Assembly (NCBI GenBank): GCA_963573315.1
Contig: OY752146.1
Location: 1,178,001-1,242,000, forward strand
Source of the DNA: Entomortierella parvispora
Taxonomy: Eukaryota; Mortierellomycota; Mortierellomycetes; Mortierellales; Mortierellaceae
Length of the DNA: 64,000 nucleotides
Direction of reading: 5' to 3'
Made by a program: the position numbers and the translations under genes. Below the pieces are notes generated by a model. It was not told the origin of the DNA and searched no databases. It saw only the letters and a program-made list of their open reading frames with translations. Below, piece by piece: positions 45,038-56,936 of the stretch. Each line of letters starts with the position of its first letter. The first letter of the stretch is position 1.

Positions 45038-46513
45038 CTAAAGTTCATCCCTGCGTCTGTCGTCAGACAGAACACAGGTCTCTGGATAGGATGAGTGCAA
45101 GAGGTCTACTGCACGATCAATAATGTCCCAATCCTCGCCGTCATCCTCATCCGCCGACGTCTTGTTCTGCTGTTGAAGAGTTTCGCACCAGGGGCTCACA
45201 TCGACCTCTTGCTTCTCTACGACCTCCAGACCTTGATGGTTGTTCTCGACGAGCTTTTCAGAGGTCTGCTCTTCTGTTGGAGAGGGATCATTGGCGATAA
45301 ACTTCATGTCTGGGTCGGCAAAGTCGCTCATGAGATAAACACACTTGCGTCTAAAAGTGGGGTCCTGACTATGACTATAAACGGCCGCCAATCGAGCCAC
45401 ATCCTCGTCTTGAATGAAATCATGCTTGCTGCCGCGGACCAAACTGGCGTAGGCAAAGATCAATCGACGCGAAACATACTCATCCTTCTCAGTTTCCAAA
45501 TGGGCCAAGAGAGTCTTGTGTAACTTTGCCTGGAAAGCTGCCTCCTGAGCCTTCTCGTGGTTCTATTCAAAGATGGTGCCATTTGTTAAAACAAGAGTTC
45601 ATTCAGCGAGAATTAGTGCATAATTATAAAAGATCAAAAGTCTCTTTACCTGAACAGCGGTACCAATGACAAGGGCCGATCGGGCACGCACCATACGTTT
45701 CTCTTCACAGCCCTCACTTCCTGACGCGCAGCTCAACAGTTTGGACAAGGTCTTCAAGCCCTCGCCTTCCGCTAACCGGAGACCAAAATCCATATCACTG
45801 GCGATGTCCGACAGCTCCTCCAAGGCGGCGACGACAACATCGGTGTTGGGACTAGTCCGGACCAGATCCAGCTGCTCCACAAAGATCTGGTGGTCGCTTT
45901 TCTTGCCCACGTGGGCTGGGTTGTGAGTTGGTTTTTCTGGCTCCTTGTTGAGATGTTGTAACTCTGGAATGGATTCAAAGGCGGTTTGCAGATTCATCCG
46001 ACTAGCCTCCTCGAGTTGAGCAAACGCCTCGCTTTCGTCCTGATCTGGGGACTGAAGATCGATGGGTGCAGGCAGACCCTCCGATCCAGCCTCCCCACCA
46101 GCGACAGAGTGTTGAAATGTTCCTGGGGTTTTTGTATCGACGACCAAGATGGAGTTGGTGGGGTCTCTTTCAGCCTCAGTTTCGGGGTCCATGAGTTTTG
46201 CGTACTTGCGATGGGTCTCGAAATCCATCTGTACATGGAGGCCTAAGGATGAAAGATGAAGACGTTAAAGGTGGGAGCAATTGTGAGATCAAAGAACTGA
46301 AATCTAGGGACTAAAGTTACCTCCAGGGATTTCCTGGCCCTCGAGGATCTCTTGAAACTCCGTGGTGGGACGGAAGACTCTTGGGTAACAGTGACCCTTG
46401 TTGCAGATTACTTGGGGCCGCTCATCAACGGCGGCCTGATCAGCAACCTTGGCTAGGGCGACGGCAGCGCAGAGCCCAAGAATGAGCGTGAGCTTTGAAG
46501 TGAATCGAACCAT
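45038..46513 (-). CDS. SIL1: ER nucleotide exchange factor for BiP, Sil1
   Basis: Three predicted exons on the minus strand (46513-46321, 46242-45650, 45562-45038) give 436 residues. Signal peptide at 1-21 (MVRFTSKLTLILGLCAAVAL). Early motif VICNKGHCYPRVFRPTTEFQ is characteristic of Sil1, followed by an armadillo-like helical domain (about 160-330: ALEELSDIASDMDFGLRLAE, then ALVIGTAVQNHEKAQEAAF). The C-terminus is RRRDEL, an ER-retention signal. Sil1 releases ADP from the ER Hsp70 BiP/Kar2. The cytosolic homologue Fes1 lacks a signal peptide and retention tag, so Sil1 is the better call. Confidence 0.93.
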
Positions 46514-46985
46514 AGTTGTGCTGGTTGGCGGATGGAATTAGTTGAGAAAGAGAGAGAGAAAGCAAGGAATAATGGGAGAAGAGAAGAGAAGAGAAGCAAA
46601 AGGAAGAGAGAAGTGAAGAGAAGAGAGAAAAGAGAGGAAGAAAAGAACATCAAGATGATGGAAGCATCTGGTAACGGACCAATGGGCAAAGCAGGGCGGA
46701 GACGTGGCACGGCAGAGGGGCTGCCACCTGGATGCTCTATTTCCATGCCAAGTTAAGGGCTGCTACTTTGCGCGGAAATAGCGGGTGTGAGCGACGTAAG
46801 GGGTCGCGTGGCTCACGCCATTGCTCCCTTCTCGTTCACGTCCATTCGTCACTCAAGCATTACGAGCGTCACTGCGTGCGCTCGTAAAGCTCTATCGTAG
46901 GGCTGATCCGAACAAGGTACGTTTGTCTTCACGCCTGCAACTTCGTTCCCAATCTCGCTGCGCATCCAGTCTCGATGCGCTGGAC
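46514..46985. promoter_or_regulatory. SIL1 upstream region with purine/pyrimidine tract
   Basis: The stretch 46540-46650 is almost pure purine on the plus strand (GAGAA and GAAGA repeats), so CT-rich on the SIL1 sense strand just before its start. The rest shows no gene. Confidence 0.5.
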
Positions 46986-47335
46986 AAGCAACACTCCGTG
47001 CCACCATGACGTTTTGTTATAGAGGCATCTTGTAAAAAACACCAGCCTTTTGACGTATTTCCTCCTTGGCCTATGCAACTGGTTTAATTGCAGTAGCTGC
47101 TCGCAGTCGAAATTACTCTCTCGGTCCCTATGCGCTAGTTGTTTTGTTTAGTCAAACTTTCTGATGTACAGCACTCCGTGCCACCATGATGTTTTGTCGT
47201 GGAGGCATCTTATAAGAACCACTTCAGCCTTTCGACGCGATTCCTCCTTGGCCTACCTAATTGTCTAATTATGGTAGACTAGCTGCTTAAAGTTGAATTC
47301 ACTCTTTTGGCCCTTGTGTGCTAGCTGGCATCTCG
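46986..47335. repeat. imperfect tandem duplication of about 180 bp
   Basis: Two head-to-tail copies begin with the same 17-base block (CACTCCGTGCCACCATGA) at 46992 and 47172, spaced exactly 180 bp, and share further blocks GAGGCATCTT and CCTCCTTGGCCTA. They diverge at many positions, so the duplication is not recent. No reading frame is kept. Confidence 0.8.
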
Positions 47336-47727
47336 TTTGTCGTTATCCCTATGAAAATTCATTTGATTGTTTAACACGAAATGCCCTAACCTTTTCCATT
47401 GTGCGTTAGATAAAATCCCCCCCCCCAAAAAAGGGCTCAAATTATATTTTTCGATGAATACTGGAATTGAGCTAGATTTGCTGTGGCGAAGAGATATCTC
47501 CAGAAATATACTTGACAAATTCAGGTCAAGCACTCAACACAGCCAAGAAGAACACAGCGGTACTCTCGTTTATTGGACAGCAAAACCGGGCGAGCTGAAA
47601 GCTTTTCAGTGACATGATTATAGCCGGGAAAGTGCATGGCATGAGGAAGCTCCGGAGTAATTTCGAAAGTTGGAAGACCAATATGTCGCGTCAGTTCTGA
47701 CTAGATGATAGCACACAAAATTCAGCG

Positions 47728-48847
47728 ATGAGGACGGCAGCAAAGTTAGTGGAGGGCCCGGAGCCGTTTGCAAGAGAATCTATTGACAGTAAAATTGGTC
47801 TGGGTACAAACGTTACGCTCACTCTTACTCCGCTTCGGGCTCAAGGCAGCAGACCCAACCCTCTCCCAAGCGTTCCTTCCGCTGAAATATCACCCAACAT
47901 CCGCCGACTTGCGTTCTACGCGCAGAGCGAGCTTTCCAATAGCAGCAACTCAGAGCAGGATCTAAAAAAATTGGATGAGTTGATCATGACTAAATCTGTA
48001 AAACCATTTGAAAGTTACAAATTGAGTTATTTGGGAATGAGTTGGTTCCCAAGATCGAAAACGAGGTTCTACTCGAGGGATTCGAGCGGTCGCGGATCGA
48101 TGGATTTTTTTCCCGACTTCGTGACACGTTCAGTCACTCACTTAATGTCAAGCATCTAATGAATGAGATATCGCTTCGCTTAGCAGGCATCTTGAATCAG
48201 GAGCGGGATGGGCAAGATGCGAACAAGGAGCCTTTGGAGCTTGAGAGGGTAGCTCTTGAAATCATAGGGTATTTGTAAGTGCACTTGTCCATGTGGTAGT
48301 GGTGGTACTTTACACTTCTGATCCTAATCCTTCCTTTCCCATCAGCTACATGTTGATAGCTGGCAAGCAGTTTGAGCACAGGCTTTCAGAAACCACATGT
48401 GTGGCATACTGGAACTATGTGTGGACAGTACCATTTGGTGATACCGCCCTCGTCTTCGACATGGGTGAGCTGGCGTCCTCAGCCACGAAGTCAGAGCAGG
48501 TGAACACAGGTGTGGGTACGCTATATGAATGTGCCGTAAACGAGCATGAACCTATGCATGCAAGTCCGTCTGCCTTGTCACACCAGTCCAGCAAGATCCT
48601 GCGAACCAACCGAAGCATTCTAGGACAAATGGGGTCAGTGGACACAGTTGTGTTCATTGATGCCCAAGGGCTGACAGGCTCCATCTATGGAATGAAGGCG
48701 ATCGAAGACATATTTGGGGCGTGCGTATTGGGGACCATTGCTTTCTCCACCAACAAGTACGAGCTCTACGACTTTCTCCAAGGGGATTCGTTGACCACGC
48801 TGCTCCGATGCAAAGCAAGCGAAGGCTTGAACCTCATGATTGCTTAA
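47728..48847 (+). pseudogene. frameshifted gene of unknown, probably lineage-specific family
   Basis: Three coding-like blocks: 47728 to about 48030 (MRTAAKLVEGPEPFARESID), then in another frame about 48035-48277 (NELVPKIENEVLLEGFERSR), then after a good intron (GTAAGTGCAC to CCCATCAG, 48276-48346) 48347-48847 (GKQFEHRLSETTCVAYWNYV, ending GLNLMIA). The last block, with RTNRSILGQMGSVDTVVFID and IYGMKAIEDIFGACVLGTIA, recalls a family of unknown function repeated in Mortierella genomes; this is memory only. The frame change near 48014-48040 fits no intron, so the gene is broken or the assembly has an indel. Confidence 0.5.
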
Positions 48848-49215
48848 TTATATGCAGGAACGGGAAGCGCCACGACAGCTCCCTTCTGGTAGTCCATCAG
48901 GGACTGGGCAGTTGGGTGGTTGTAGGAAATCACGGCAAAACTCGATGAAGAGTTCGTGCCGCACGTTTGGTTATTCTGTGCACAGATGAACCTAACATCA
49001 TAACCTACTTTGGTGCTTCCAGGCACATTGACATGTTGCGGTAGTTGCTTGGCGATACTGGATGGATGGGAGCCATAAGAAATCACGGCGAAAACACCAG
49101 AGGGTTCGCGCCGGAAGGGTAGTTGTTCCTGCAGATCATTACGCATTGCAGAACGAGCACACTGATCTTCTTTCTTCAATATGCACCGGCCAAAGGAGAA
49201 AATATCACTCTGCAT
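48844..49215 (-). CDS. unknown ORF with an internal duplication
   Basis: A 123-codon minus-strand frame with two related segments, SGVFAVISYGSHPSS and SSSSFAVISYNHPTAQS, about 51 residues apart. The DNA repeats too (GAAATCACGGC at about 48930 and 49080). No family is recognised. It overlaps the end of the preceding plus-strand gene by four bases, has no clear ATG context and may be the end of a larger decayed gene. Confidence 0.3.
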   Translation of the reverse strand: MQSDIFSFGRCILKKEDQCARSAMRNDLQEQLPFRREPSGVFAVISYGSHPSSIAKQLPQHVNVPGSTKVGYDVRFICAQNNQTCGTNSSSSFAVISYNHPTAQSLMDYQKGAVVALPVPAYN

Positions 49216-49444
49216 TTCCTGTGAAGAAGCTTAGGCTAACCCCCTACCGAATCGGCCTTCCTAGATTCTAGAATGAAGCTGATGTTCTTTAGATCAGGAC
49301 TAATGTGCACACTGCATATGAGCTAAAGGTGAGAGGAGGAAAGAACTATGCAGCGGATGTAAATTGACAAGTGAAATTGTTCTGCCACCATGTGGCTTGA
49401 GTGAGTTAGTCAGTCTATGAATTCAAACGCGACTGAAAGACAAG

Positions 49445-50050
49445 TCACGTTAATAAAGTTGAACTACTCATCTCAAAGGTAGTGGAGCTGCCCTTCAAAC
49501 CAGAGCCATAACTCTGGATCCAGAAAAGGGTATTGATGCAGAGCCTTGTCGTCTGAGGCTGGGAGGTGACCTTGCCTCTTAAGTCGACGGTACATGTTCT
49601 GACGAACGGATGAGTTCGAACCGCCACTCCCCAAGAGGATGTCACCTTCGTACTCTGAGCTGCTCAAACCAGTGCCACAGGTAACAAATGTAAGCTCATG
49701 TTTGCCGATGTCTCGAAATGCAGTGAAATCGAAGAGAGCAATGGGCGCGGGGAAGCTGTTGATGTCGTCGATTGAAAAGAGCCGTCGAGTTCATGCCGAG
49801 GACTTGTGCTTCACCGTGGACTACTAGGAGCCTGGTATTGTCCTTGATCTTTGGTAGGCATCCATACTTGATAAGGTGGCCTTTTCATTTCTTCGTACAT
49901 AGCACGCACAAGATCACTCTCTTGGTAATGTCGAAGCTTGGAGCTGAAGGAATCGCATGTTAAAAATGTCCTGCTCGAAGAACACTTGCGGGCACACTTG
50001 CAAGAGAGTCTACCTAGCGCTGATAAATGACTCACCACTGCCGAAGGCAT
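49445..50050 (-). pseudogene. Crinkler-like NTPase remnant
   Basis: Three minus-strand frames hold consecutive blocks: LRHYQESDLVRAMYEEM (near 49900), then KIKDNTRLLVVHGEAQVLG (about 49790-49855) with a Walker-B-like LLVV-x-x-EAQ, then IALFDFTAFRDIGKHELTFV and TCGTGLSSSEYEGDI (about 49640-49740). The order and spacing recall the P-loop NTPase domain of Crinkler (CRN) proteins, which are expanded in Mucoromycota and oomycetes. The switches of frame within 300 bp and stops show it is degraded. The remainder at 49445-49640 (HQYPFLDPELWLWFEGQLHY) may be its C-terminal part. Confidence 0.42.
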
Positions 50051-50214
50051 TCAAACAGTACTTGAAATCGAGAAGCCGAGAGAGAAAGTGTAAAAGTGTT
50101 GGCTTCTCGACCAACAATGAAGGATCATCGGGTATCATTCAAATGCTTTTGGACAGCAGATCGAAGGGTCATCATGTCGTCGATCCCCAGTCATCATTAG
50201 AAGCATTGAAGTAA

Positions 50215-50858
50215 CACCCCCAGTGCTGGGATGGAAGCTCGATCACTGCATGAGTCTTGCTACAGCCTATTGAGTATCAAAGGCTAAGAATGCAGATGAT
50301 AATTAGTTTGATTATTTTGATATGACATGTCGGCAATGAAGCGCTTCAGTAGAAACTCGGGTTCTTTAGTTCCGATCCATCCCTGTACATCTACTATTGA
50401 AAGAGTTAGAGATTGAGATTGTTTGCGTGGGAGTGAAGGAACTAATAGCTGGCAGTGGTTGTTGTCCAAAGGATGTGTACGCAGACGCGTGGATTGTCGG
50501 AGGCCGAGTCCTAGATATTGTACTCATTATCCAATCAGAGAGGCCCCTGTTTCGGTGACGTGGTCACAGAGGAAATGTGGCGGCAGGAGAGAGGGGAGAG
50601 GGAAGAGATGAGATGATGATGCACGCGTTGTTGAAAGTCATCTTGCTCCATCCTCCTGTTCCTCTCTCTCTTCACGCTCGCCCGCATCCATCCATCCATC
50701 CTTTCATCGTCTGCTCTATTTCTCTCACCCTCCCTGGATTAGGACTCTCGCCCCTGCATCCCTCCTTCCCGCTGCGACTCTCCTTTATTGCCTTATTGCC
50801 TTCCTCCCGCCGTGCACTCACTCACACAACCGCTCCTTCACCATCCCTCTAGCCCATC
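50215..50858. promoter_or_regulatory. upstream region of beta-COP
   Basis: 644 bp. The last 220 bp (50640-50855) are strongly CT-rich on the plus strand and run to the beta-COP start. No gene is seen. Confidence 0.5.
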
Positions 50859-53800
50859 ATGAGCACTGCAGATGCTTGCTACACTATCATCCATCAGTCG
50901 GATGCTGATGAGGAGATCAGGCCCGAGACCCTGCGCCAGCGGATCGAAAAGGGTTCGGATGAGATCAAAATCGAGACCATGCGCAAGGTCATCTTCACCA
51001 TGCTCAATGGCGATCCCCTGAACTCGCTCCTGATGCCCGTCATCATGAACGTGATGCGCTCCAGGAACAAGCAACTCAAGAAGCTCGTCCACTTTTACCT
51101 CGAAATCTGCCCAAAGACCAACCCCGATGGAAAGCTCAAGCAGGAGATGATTCTCGTCTGGTGAGTGAGATACATCCTCATTCCTACGAGAGTGAATTAT
51201 TATTCTAACTGGCAGAATGATGTCCTTTTGCCGCACTTTAGTAACGCGCTGATGGGTGATCTTCAGCATCCCAACGAGTATATTCGAGGCTCGACCCTTC
51301 GTTTCCTCTGCAAGCTTCGTGAGGCCGAGTTGCTCGAGCCCCTGTTGCCATCTGCTCGCGCTTGCTTGGTATGCGGGCAACACGCGACGTATCTGAACGT
51401 AGAAGACTGTTCGATCAGACTAACCAACACACTCTCCTTCTCCATCGGTTGTAGGAGCATCGCCACTCATACGTCCGCAAGAACGCCATTTTTGCCATCT
51501 ATACCGTCTATAAGCACTTCGACTATCTCGTCCCAGATGCTCCCGAGTTGATTCACGGATTGTTGCTCCAGGTAGGAAGAGGAAACAGGATATAGTCAGC
51601 GGGATCATAACTCCTGTGCTGAATGCACCCCTGGCTAACAAATATGTTCCGTTTGAACTTCTAGGAAGCTGATATGGCCTGCAAACGCAATGCCTTTGTC
51701 ATGCTCTGCAACTGCGCCCCTGAGTTGGCGGTTGAATACTTGGAATCTGTTCTCGGTCAGGTTCCCAACTTTGATGAGCTCCTTCAGATGGCCGTCGTGG
51801 ATTTGATCCGTAAGGACTGTAGGAACAACACCGCGAACAAGGTATGGATGCGCACTCTTGATTATTCAACTCCATTACACGGTGACCATGACTCTGACAT
51901 GACCATTTTACCTATGCAGGGAAAGTACATCCGTTGCATCGTGGAGTTGCTCAACGCTCAGTCACACCCTGTCAAGTACGAGGCTGCCACCACCCTTATC
52001 GCCCTCACCTCCAACCCTACTGCCGTCAAAGGTACCATAGTTGATCAGCCAGAGAGTGAAGATGGAAGATGGGATATTCATCTGACCTAAATGTTGTCAC
52101 GCCATAGCCGCCGCCCAGTGCTATATCGAGCTTATTGTGAAGGAAGCCGACAACAATGTCAAACTCATTGTTTTGGGCCGATTCAACGAGCTTCGTGAGA
52201 AGCACGAGAAGCTTTTAGATGATTTGGTCATGGAAATTCTCCGCGTTCTCTCCAGGTAAGAAGCCTACTGCTGGCTAATCTGGATCGAGCATTTCGCTAA
52301 AGGATCTCATGTGTTGACAACCTGTCGTATTTGAATGTATAGCCCCGATATTGCTGTCCGCAGGAAAGCTGTCAGCATTGCTTTGGACATGGTTTCAAGC
52401 CGCAATGTGGATGAAGTTGTTGGATTTTTGAAGAAGGAGCTTTCAAAGACGTTGGACCAGGACTACGAACTGAACATGGAATACCGCCAGCTGTTGATCC
52501 AATCTATCCACTCTTGCGCCATCAAGTTCTCTGAAGTCGCTGCCAGTGTGGTTCATGTTTTGATGGAATTCTTGGGTGATTCTAACAACCCCTCGGCTGT
52601 CGATGTGATTGCCTTTGTTCGGTATGCTTTGTTTCTGACCGTTTTGTTTACAATCATTATTGGCCCGGAGTGTAGTATTCTGATATTTGGCATTTATTCT
52701 TGCTCTAAACGAAATAGTGAGGTTGTCGAAAAGTTCCCCTCTCTTCGTTCCTCCATTCTGGAGCGTCTTATGGAGACATTCCCCGAGATGAAATCTGCCA
52801 AGGTCTTCCGTGGCGCTCTCTGGATCGTGGGAGAGTACTGCTTGGAAGCTCAGGATATTGAGGATGCATGGAAGCACATCCGTGCTGGTTTAGGAGAGAT
52901 CCCAATCTTGGCTTCAGAGCAACGTCTGTTGGACGAGGCCCAGAACGAGGATACGGAAGCAAAGACTGAAACCAAGAGCTCTGCTCCGGTGAAGCGCGTT
53001 TTGGCTGATGGAACCTATGCTACCGAGTCTGCTCTTGCCTCGTCTGTCTCTGCCCAGTCTAAGCTAGATGCTGTCAAGGCTGCTGCTAAGCCTCAGCTCC
53101 GTTCATTGTTGTTGGGAGGCGACTTTTACTTGGGAACAGCCTTGGCCTCCACCCTGGCCAAGTTGGTTCTCCGTTATTCCGATGTCAGTCAGGACCAGCG
53201 TCGCCTGAATTCGCTCCGTGCCGAGGCCATGTTGATTATGACTTCAATTATCCGTGTTGGCCAGTCTCAGTTTGTCAACTCTCCTATTGATGAAGACTCT
53301 TATGACCGTATCATGTCGTGCCTGCATGTTTTGGAGAAGTTCAGCCAGGATCCCGTTATGAAGCAAGTGTTCCTACAAGATACCAAGGCCGTCTTTGGAA
53401 AGATGGTCCAGGCAGAGGAGAAGAGACAGGAAGAGAAGAAGGCCAAGGATAACAAGAACACACGTGTCCAGGCTGACGATCTCATTTCATTCCGCCAGTT
53501 CTCCAAAGCCAAGCATGGAGATGAGGCTGATGAATATGAGCTGGATCTCACGAGGGCTACCGGTGCCGGCGATTCCAAGGATGATCTGATGTCAAAGCTG
53601 AGCAGGGTTGTACAGCTTACCGGATTCTCAGATCCTGTTTATGCAGAGGCTTATGTCAATGTCCACCAGTTTGACATCATGCTCGACGTCCTGATTGTAA
53701 ACCAGACTGCCGATACCCTCCAAAACCTGGCTATTGAATTTGCAACTTTGGGCGACTTGAAGTTGGTAGAGAGACCTGGACAGCACACCATCGCCCCTCA

Positions 53801-54410
53801 TTCGTTCCACTCGATCAAGGCCAACATTAAGGTCTCTTCGACAGAAACTGGTGTGATCTTTGGCAACATTGTGTACGATGGACCAACGACAGGCGACAGC
53901 AACTGTGTGGTCCTGAACGACATTCATATCGACATTATGGACTATATCAACCCAGCGTTCTGCACTGAGACCCAGTTCAGGAGCATGTGGCTTGAGTTTG
54001 AGTGGGAGAACAAGGTTAACGTCAACACTTCCATCACGTAAGGATTCTATGCTAAAGCTCAACTTCACCTTATTGAGAAAAGCTCAATGGACTATGAATG
54101 CTTTACTAATCACAATCAACTCTCAAATAGTGACCTCCAACAATACCTCAACCACATCATGAAGTCAACCAATATGTCCTGCTTAACACCGGAGGCCGCA
54201 TTGTCAGGAGAATGTGGATTCCTCTCTGCCAACATGTATGCTCGCTCTGTTTTTGGAGAGGATGCTTTGGCCAACTTGAGCATTGAGCGCCAGGGAGATG
54301 GCCCCATCACTGGACATGTCCGCATTCGCTCTAAGACCCAGGGCATTGCGTTGTCCCTCGGTGACAAGATCACACTGGCCGCCCAAAAGGTTACCTCTGT
54401 TGCAGCATAA
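50859..54410 (+). CDS. SEC26: COPI coatomer beta subunit (beta-COP)
   Basis: Nine predicted exons (50859-51160, 51242-51368, 51455-51571, 51665-51841, 51920-52031, 52108-52255, 52343-52621, 52718-54037, 54131-54410) join in phase to 953 residues, the family's normal size. The N-terminal adaptin-like HEAT/ARM trunk (1-530) shows [19 protein letters not shown] and [20 protein letters not shown]; a charged linker at about 690-750 precedes the appendage domain ([40 protein letters not shown]). It forms the COPI F-subcomplex coat for Golgi-to-ER retrograde vesicles. It complements Sec24 at 17-22 kb only in pathway, not in location. Confidence 0.97.
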
Positions 54411-54974
54411 GAAACAGAGAAGACGAGGAGCCCAGGATGGTATCGGCTTTGGCAAAACAAAGTTGAGCGACGCTAGACGACGACAAACCGAAAAAGGTCT
54501 GTCCGTTGCCAAGAATGGGTAGAAATGAAAGCGTAGTGGAACCCCGAACATAGTCTAATAAACAGTCAAAGAAACGTTCAACACGTGTGTGTCGGCTGAA
54601 GGAAGGCTCCCACGAAGAAAGATACTCCTGGTTCGTACCTTTCCCACCCGCTTCGGTGTAACAATGCCATTGTATGAAAAAAAGTGGAGCTGGCCTCCTT
54701 CAGTGTGCCATGGCTTGGACTGCTGCTCCCCCGCATTTTCCGTCGTGTTTGGTTGGTCCGAGGGGTCGGTCGGACGCTGGTCTGGACAGCAGTGGACACA
54801 GTCGGGGGGGAATCAAGAGAGAGGCATCTTTTGGCTGAGTTTGCCACCGAATAGGGAGGGGACGTCCGACCTAAATTCCGCACCCCTCGGCATTCCGTGG
54901 ACGTCCTTTTCAGCTCTTTTTTTCATTCTTTCCTTTTTGTTCCATTGCCACTCCCCAAATTCCTTCCTTCCACC
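54411..54974. other. intergenic region
   Basis: 564 bp between two plus-strand genes. T/C-rich from 54900 to 54970 before the next start. No gene is seen. Confidence 0.45.
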
Positions 54975-56785
54975 ATGACTCTCGCTGATGCTACTCCGGC
55001 CCAGGCCACCACTGATCTCCTTCCCATCATCGACCTTGGTCTCTACCTTGAGCGTCCTGATTCCGAGGAGGCCATTGCTGAATGCAAAAGGGTACCCTTG
55101 ACATTCCATGTCTTCTGTTGACCCCGTGGGAAACCTGCTACCCATGCTCATTTCTTCGAATACTGACTTATCTGTATCTCTTCTTTTTCAATTCTTCCTC
55201 ATGTCGCTCTCTGTCTAGGCTGCCGATGCTGTCCGTGACTTTGGCGCCTTGATTGTCAAGGATCCTCGCGTGACAGGTTCGTCCCACCCAGCTTTGGACC
55301 GAGTGACCTGAGGGCGGATGACCTGCCGGCCTTGCACTAACCAGAACCAATGAACCCACCATGTACTACCGCTTTGATAGAGAAAGAGAACAACGACTTT
55401 ATCGACATGATTGAGGACTACTTTGATCAGCCCTTTGATGTCAAGCTCAAGGATGCCAGACCTGAATATGGTTACCAGGTAGGCTACTCGACGACTGCTT
55501 TTGCACATGTTACTGCCCTGCCGTTTCTATCTAACTAATCTTCCTTTAAAAATTATCCCCTATCAACCTGTAGGTTGGAGTCACTCCCGAGTTGACTGAG
55601 GACCCCAAATGCCCCAAAGACCCTCACTGCGTCGATATTATTGAACATGTAAAGAGCGACTTTCATGTAGAAATGGAGAAATGAAAGGAGATTGGCGGGT
55701 GTTTAGACATGTTTTTTATTATTATCCAGATGCTAACGAATGGACGTCCGATCGCGTTGATATTTATTTATTTTTTAGATCCCCGAAAAGAACCGCCCAT
55801 TGCCCTTCCATGGCCCTGATCCTAAGTGGCGCTTCTTCTGGCGCGTGGGAGAGCAACCAGAGGATACAAAGTTCCCTCGCTTGAATGCCGAGCCTGTTGT
55901 GCCCGAAGGTAGCCATTTTAGTCGTCTTGTACATTCAAAACGAGTATGGTTGGAGATTGTTCTGACTTGTATTTCATTTTTTTGTCCTTGCCTGTTAGCC
56001 TTCAAGGACGTGTGGGCCAACACCATGGATGCCTGGGGCAACACCCTGCACAAGGCCGTGCTCGGTCTTGCCGAAATGATTGCCGTCGGATTCGGTTTGC
56101 CTAAGCGCACTTTTGTCGATATGGCTCAATATGGACCCCATCTTTTGGCCCCCACTGCCAGTGATTTGAACAAATACGGCAAGGTCGGCACTGTCCTTGC
56201 TGGTTTCCACTACGATCTCAACTTTTTGTAAGTTGACGCTGACATGACACGTTTATAGAGTGTGTTTCACTCATCTAACGGTGTATCAATGTTAGGACGA
56301 TCCACGGAAAGTCTCGCTACCCTGGATTGAACATCTGGCCTCGTAATGAGTCCGAGAAGCTTGCCGTCCGTGTCCCTGACGGTTGCTTGTTGGTGAGTCT
56401 CTTTTCTAGCCTTTACTTTTCTAAATTTTATAGACGTCGCCACCGCCCAACTGACAGTTGCACATAATTTTATTCCATTTTCTTTCTATTGCAGGTTCAA
56501 GCAGGAAAGCAACTGGAGTGGTTGACTGGAGGCGTTGTTCAGGCTGGATACCATGAGGTGATTGTTAACGAGGCTACTAGGCGAGTCATCGAGAACAAGA
56601 CGAACGACCGTCCTCTCTGGCGCATCTCCTCGACCCTGTTCTTGCACATTGCCTCTGACAATGTCTTGCGTCCTCTCGAAGGTGTCTTTGACACGGAGGA
56701 GTCTCGTGCTGCAAAGTACCCCAAGACTCTGACTGGAGACCAAGTCCGCATGGAGTTGGGACTGATTGACCTGCTTGAGAAGTAA
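54975..56785 (+). CDS. 2-oxoglutarate/Fe(II)-dependent oxygenase, isopenicillin-N-synthase-like
   Basis: Eight predicted exons (54975-55091, 55219-55276, 55381-55478, 55574-55648, 55779-55908, 55999-56227, 56296-56392, 56495-56785) give 364 residues. An N-terminal non-haem dioxygenase domain (LLPIIDLGLYLE, ADAVRDFGALIVKDPRV) leads to the jelly-roll core. Likely iron ligands are H230 and D232 in GFHYDLNFLTIHG and H288 in QAGYHEV; R311 in LWRISSTLF fits the 2-oxoglutarate anchor. The substrate is unknown. Similar proteins occur widely in fungi as single housekeeping-like genes, and the eight short exons and the lack of biosynthetic neighbours argue against a secondary-metabolite role. Confidence 0.86.
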
Positions 56786-56936
56786 AAAAAAATCCCTAAC
56801 AGCGATAAATAAATGTACATTCATACCCTATAGCGTGAGGCAAATTGAAAGAGTCCTCAGGGCCACCCTTTTCCCGTTTTTGGTATACAAGATGTGTAGG
56901 TTTTATTATGGTATTCTGTGATGTAGCATGGTGGCT

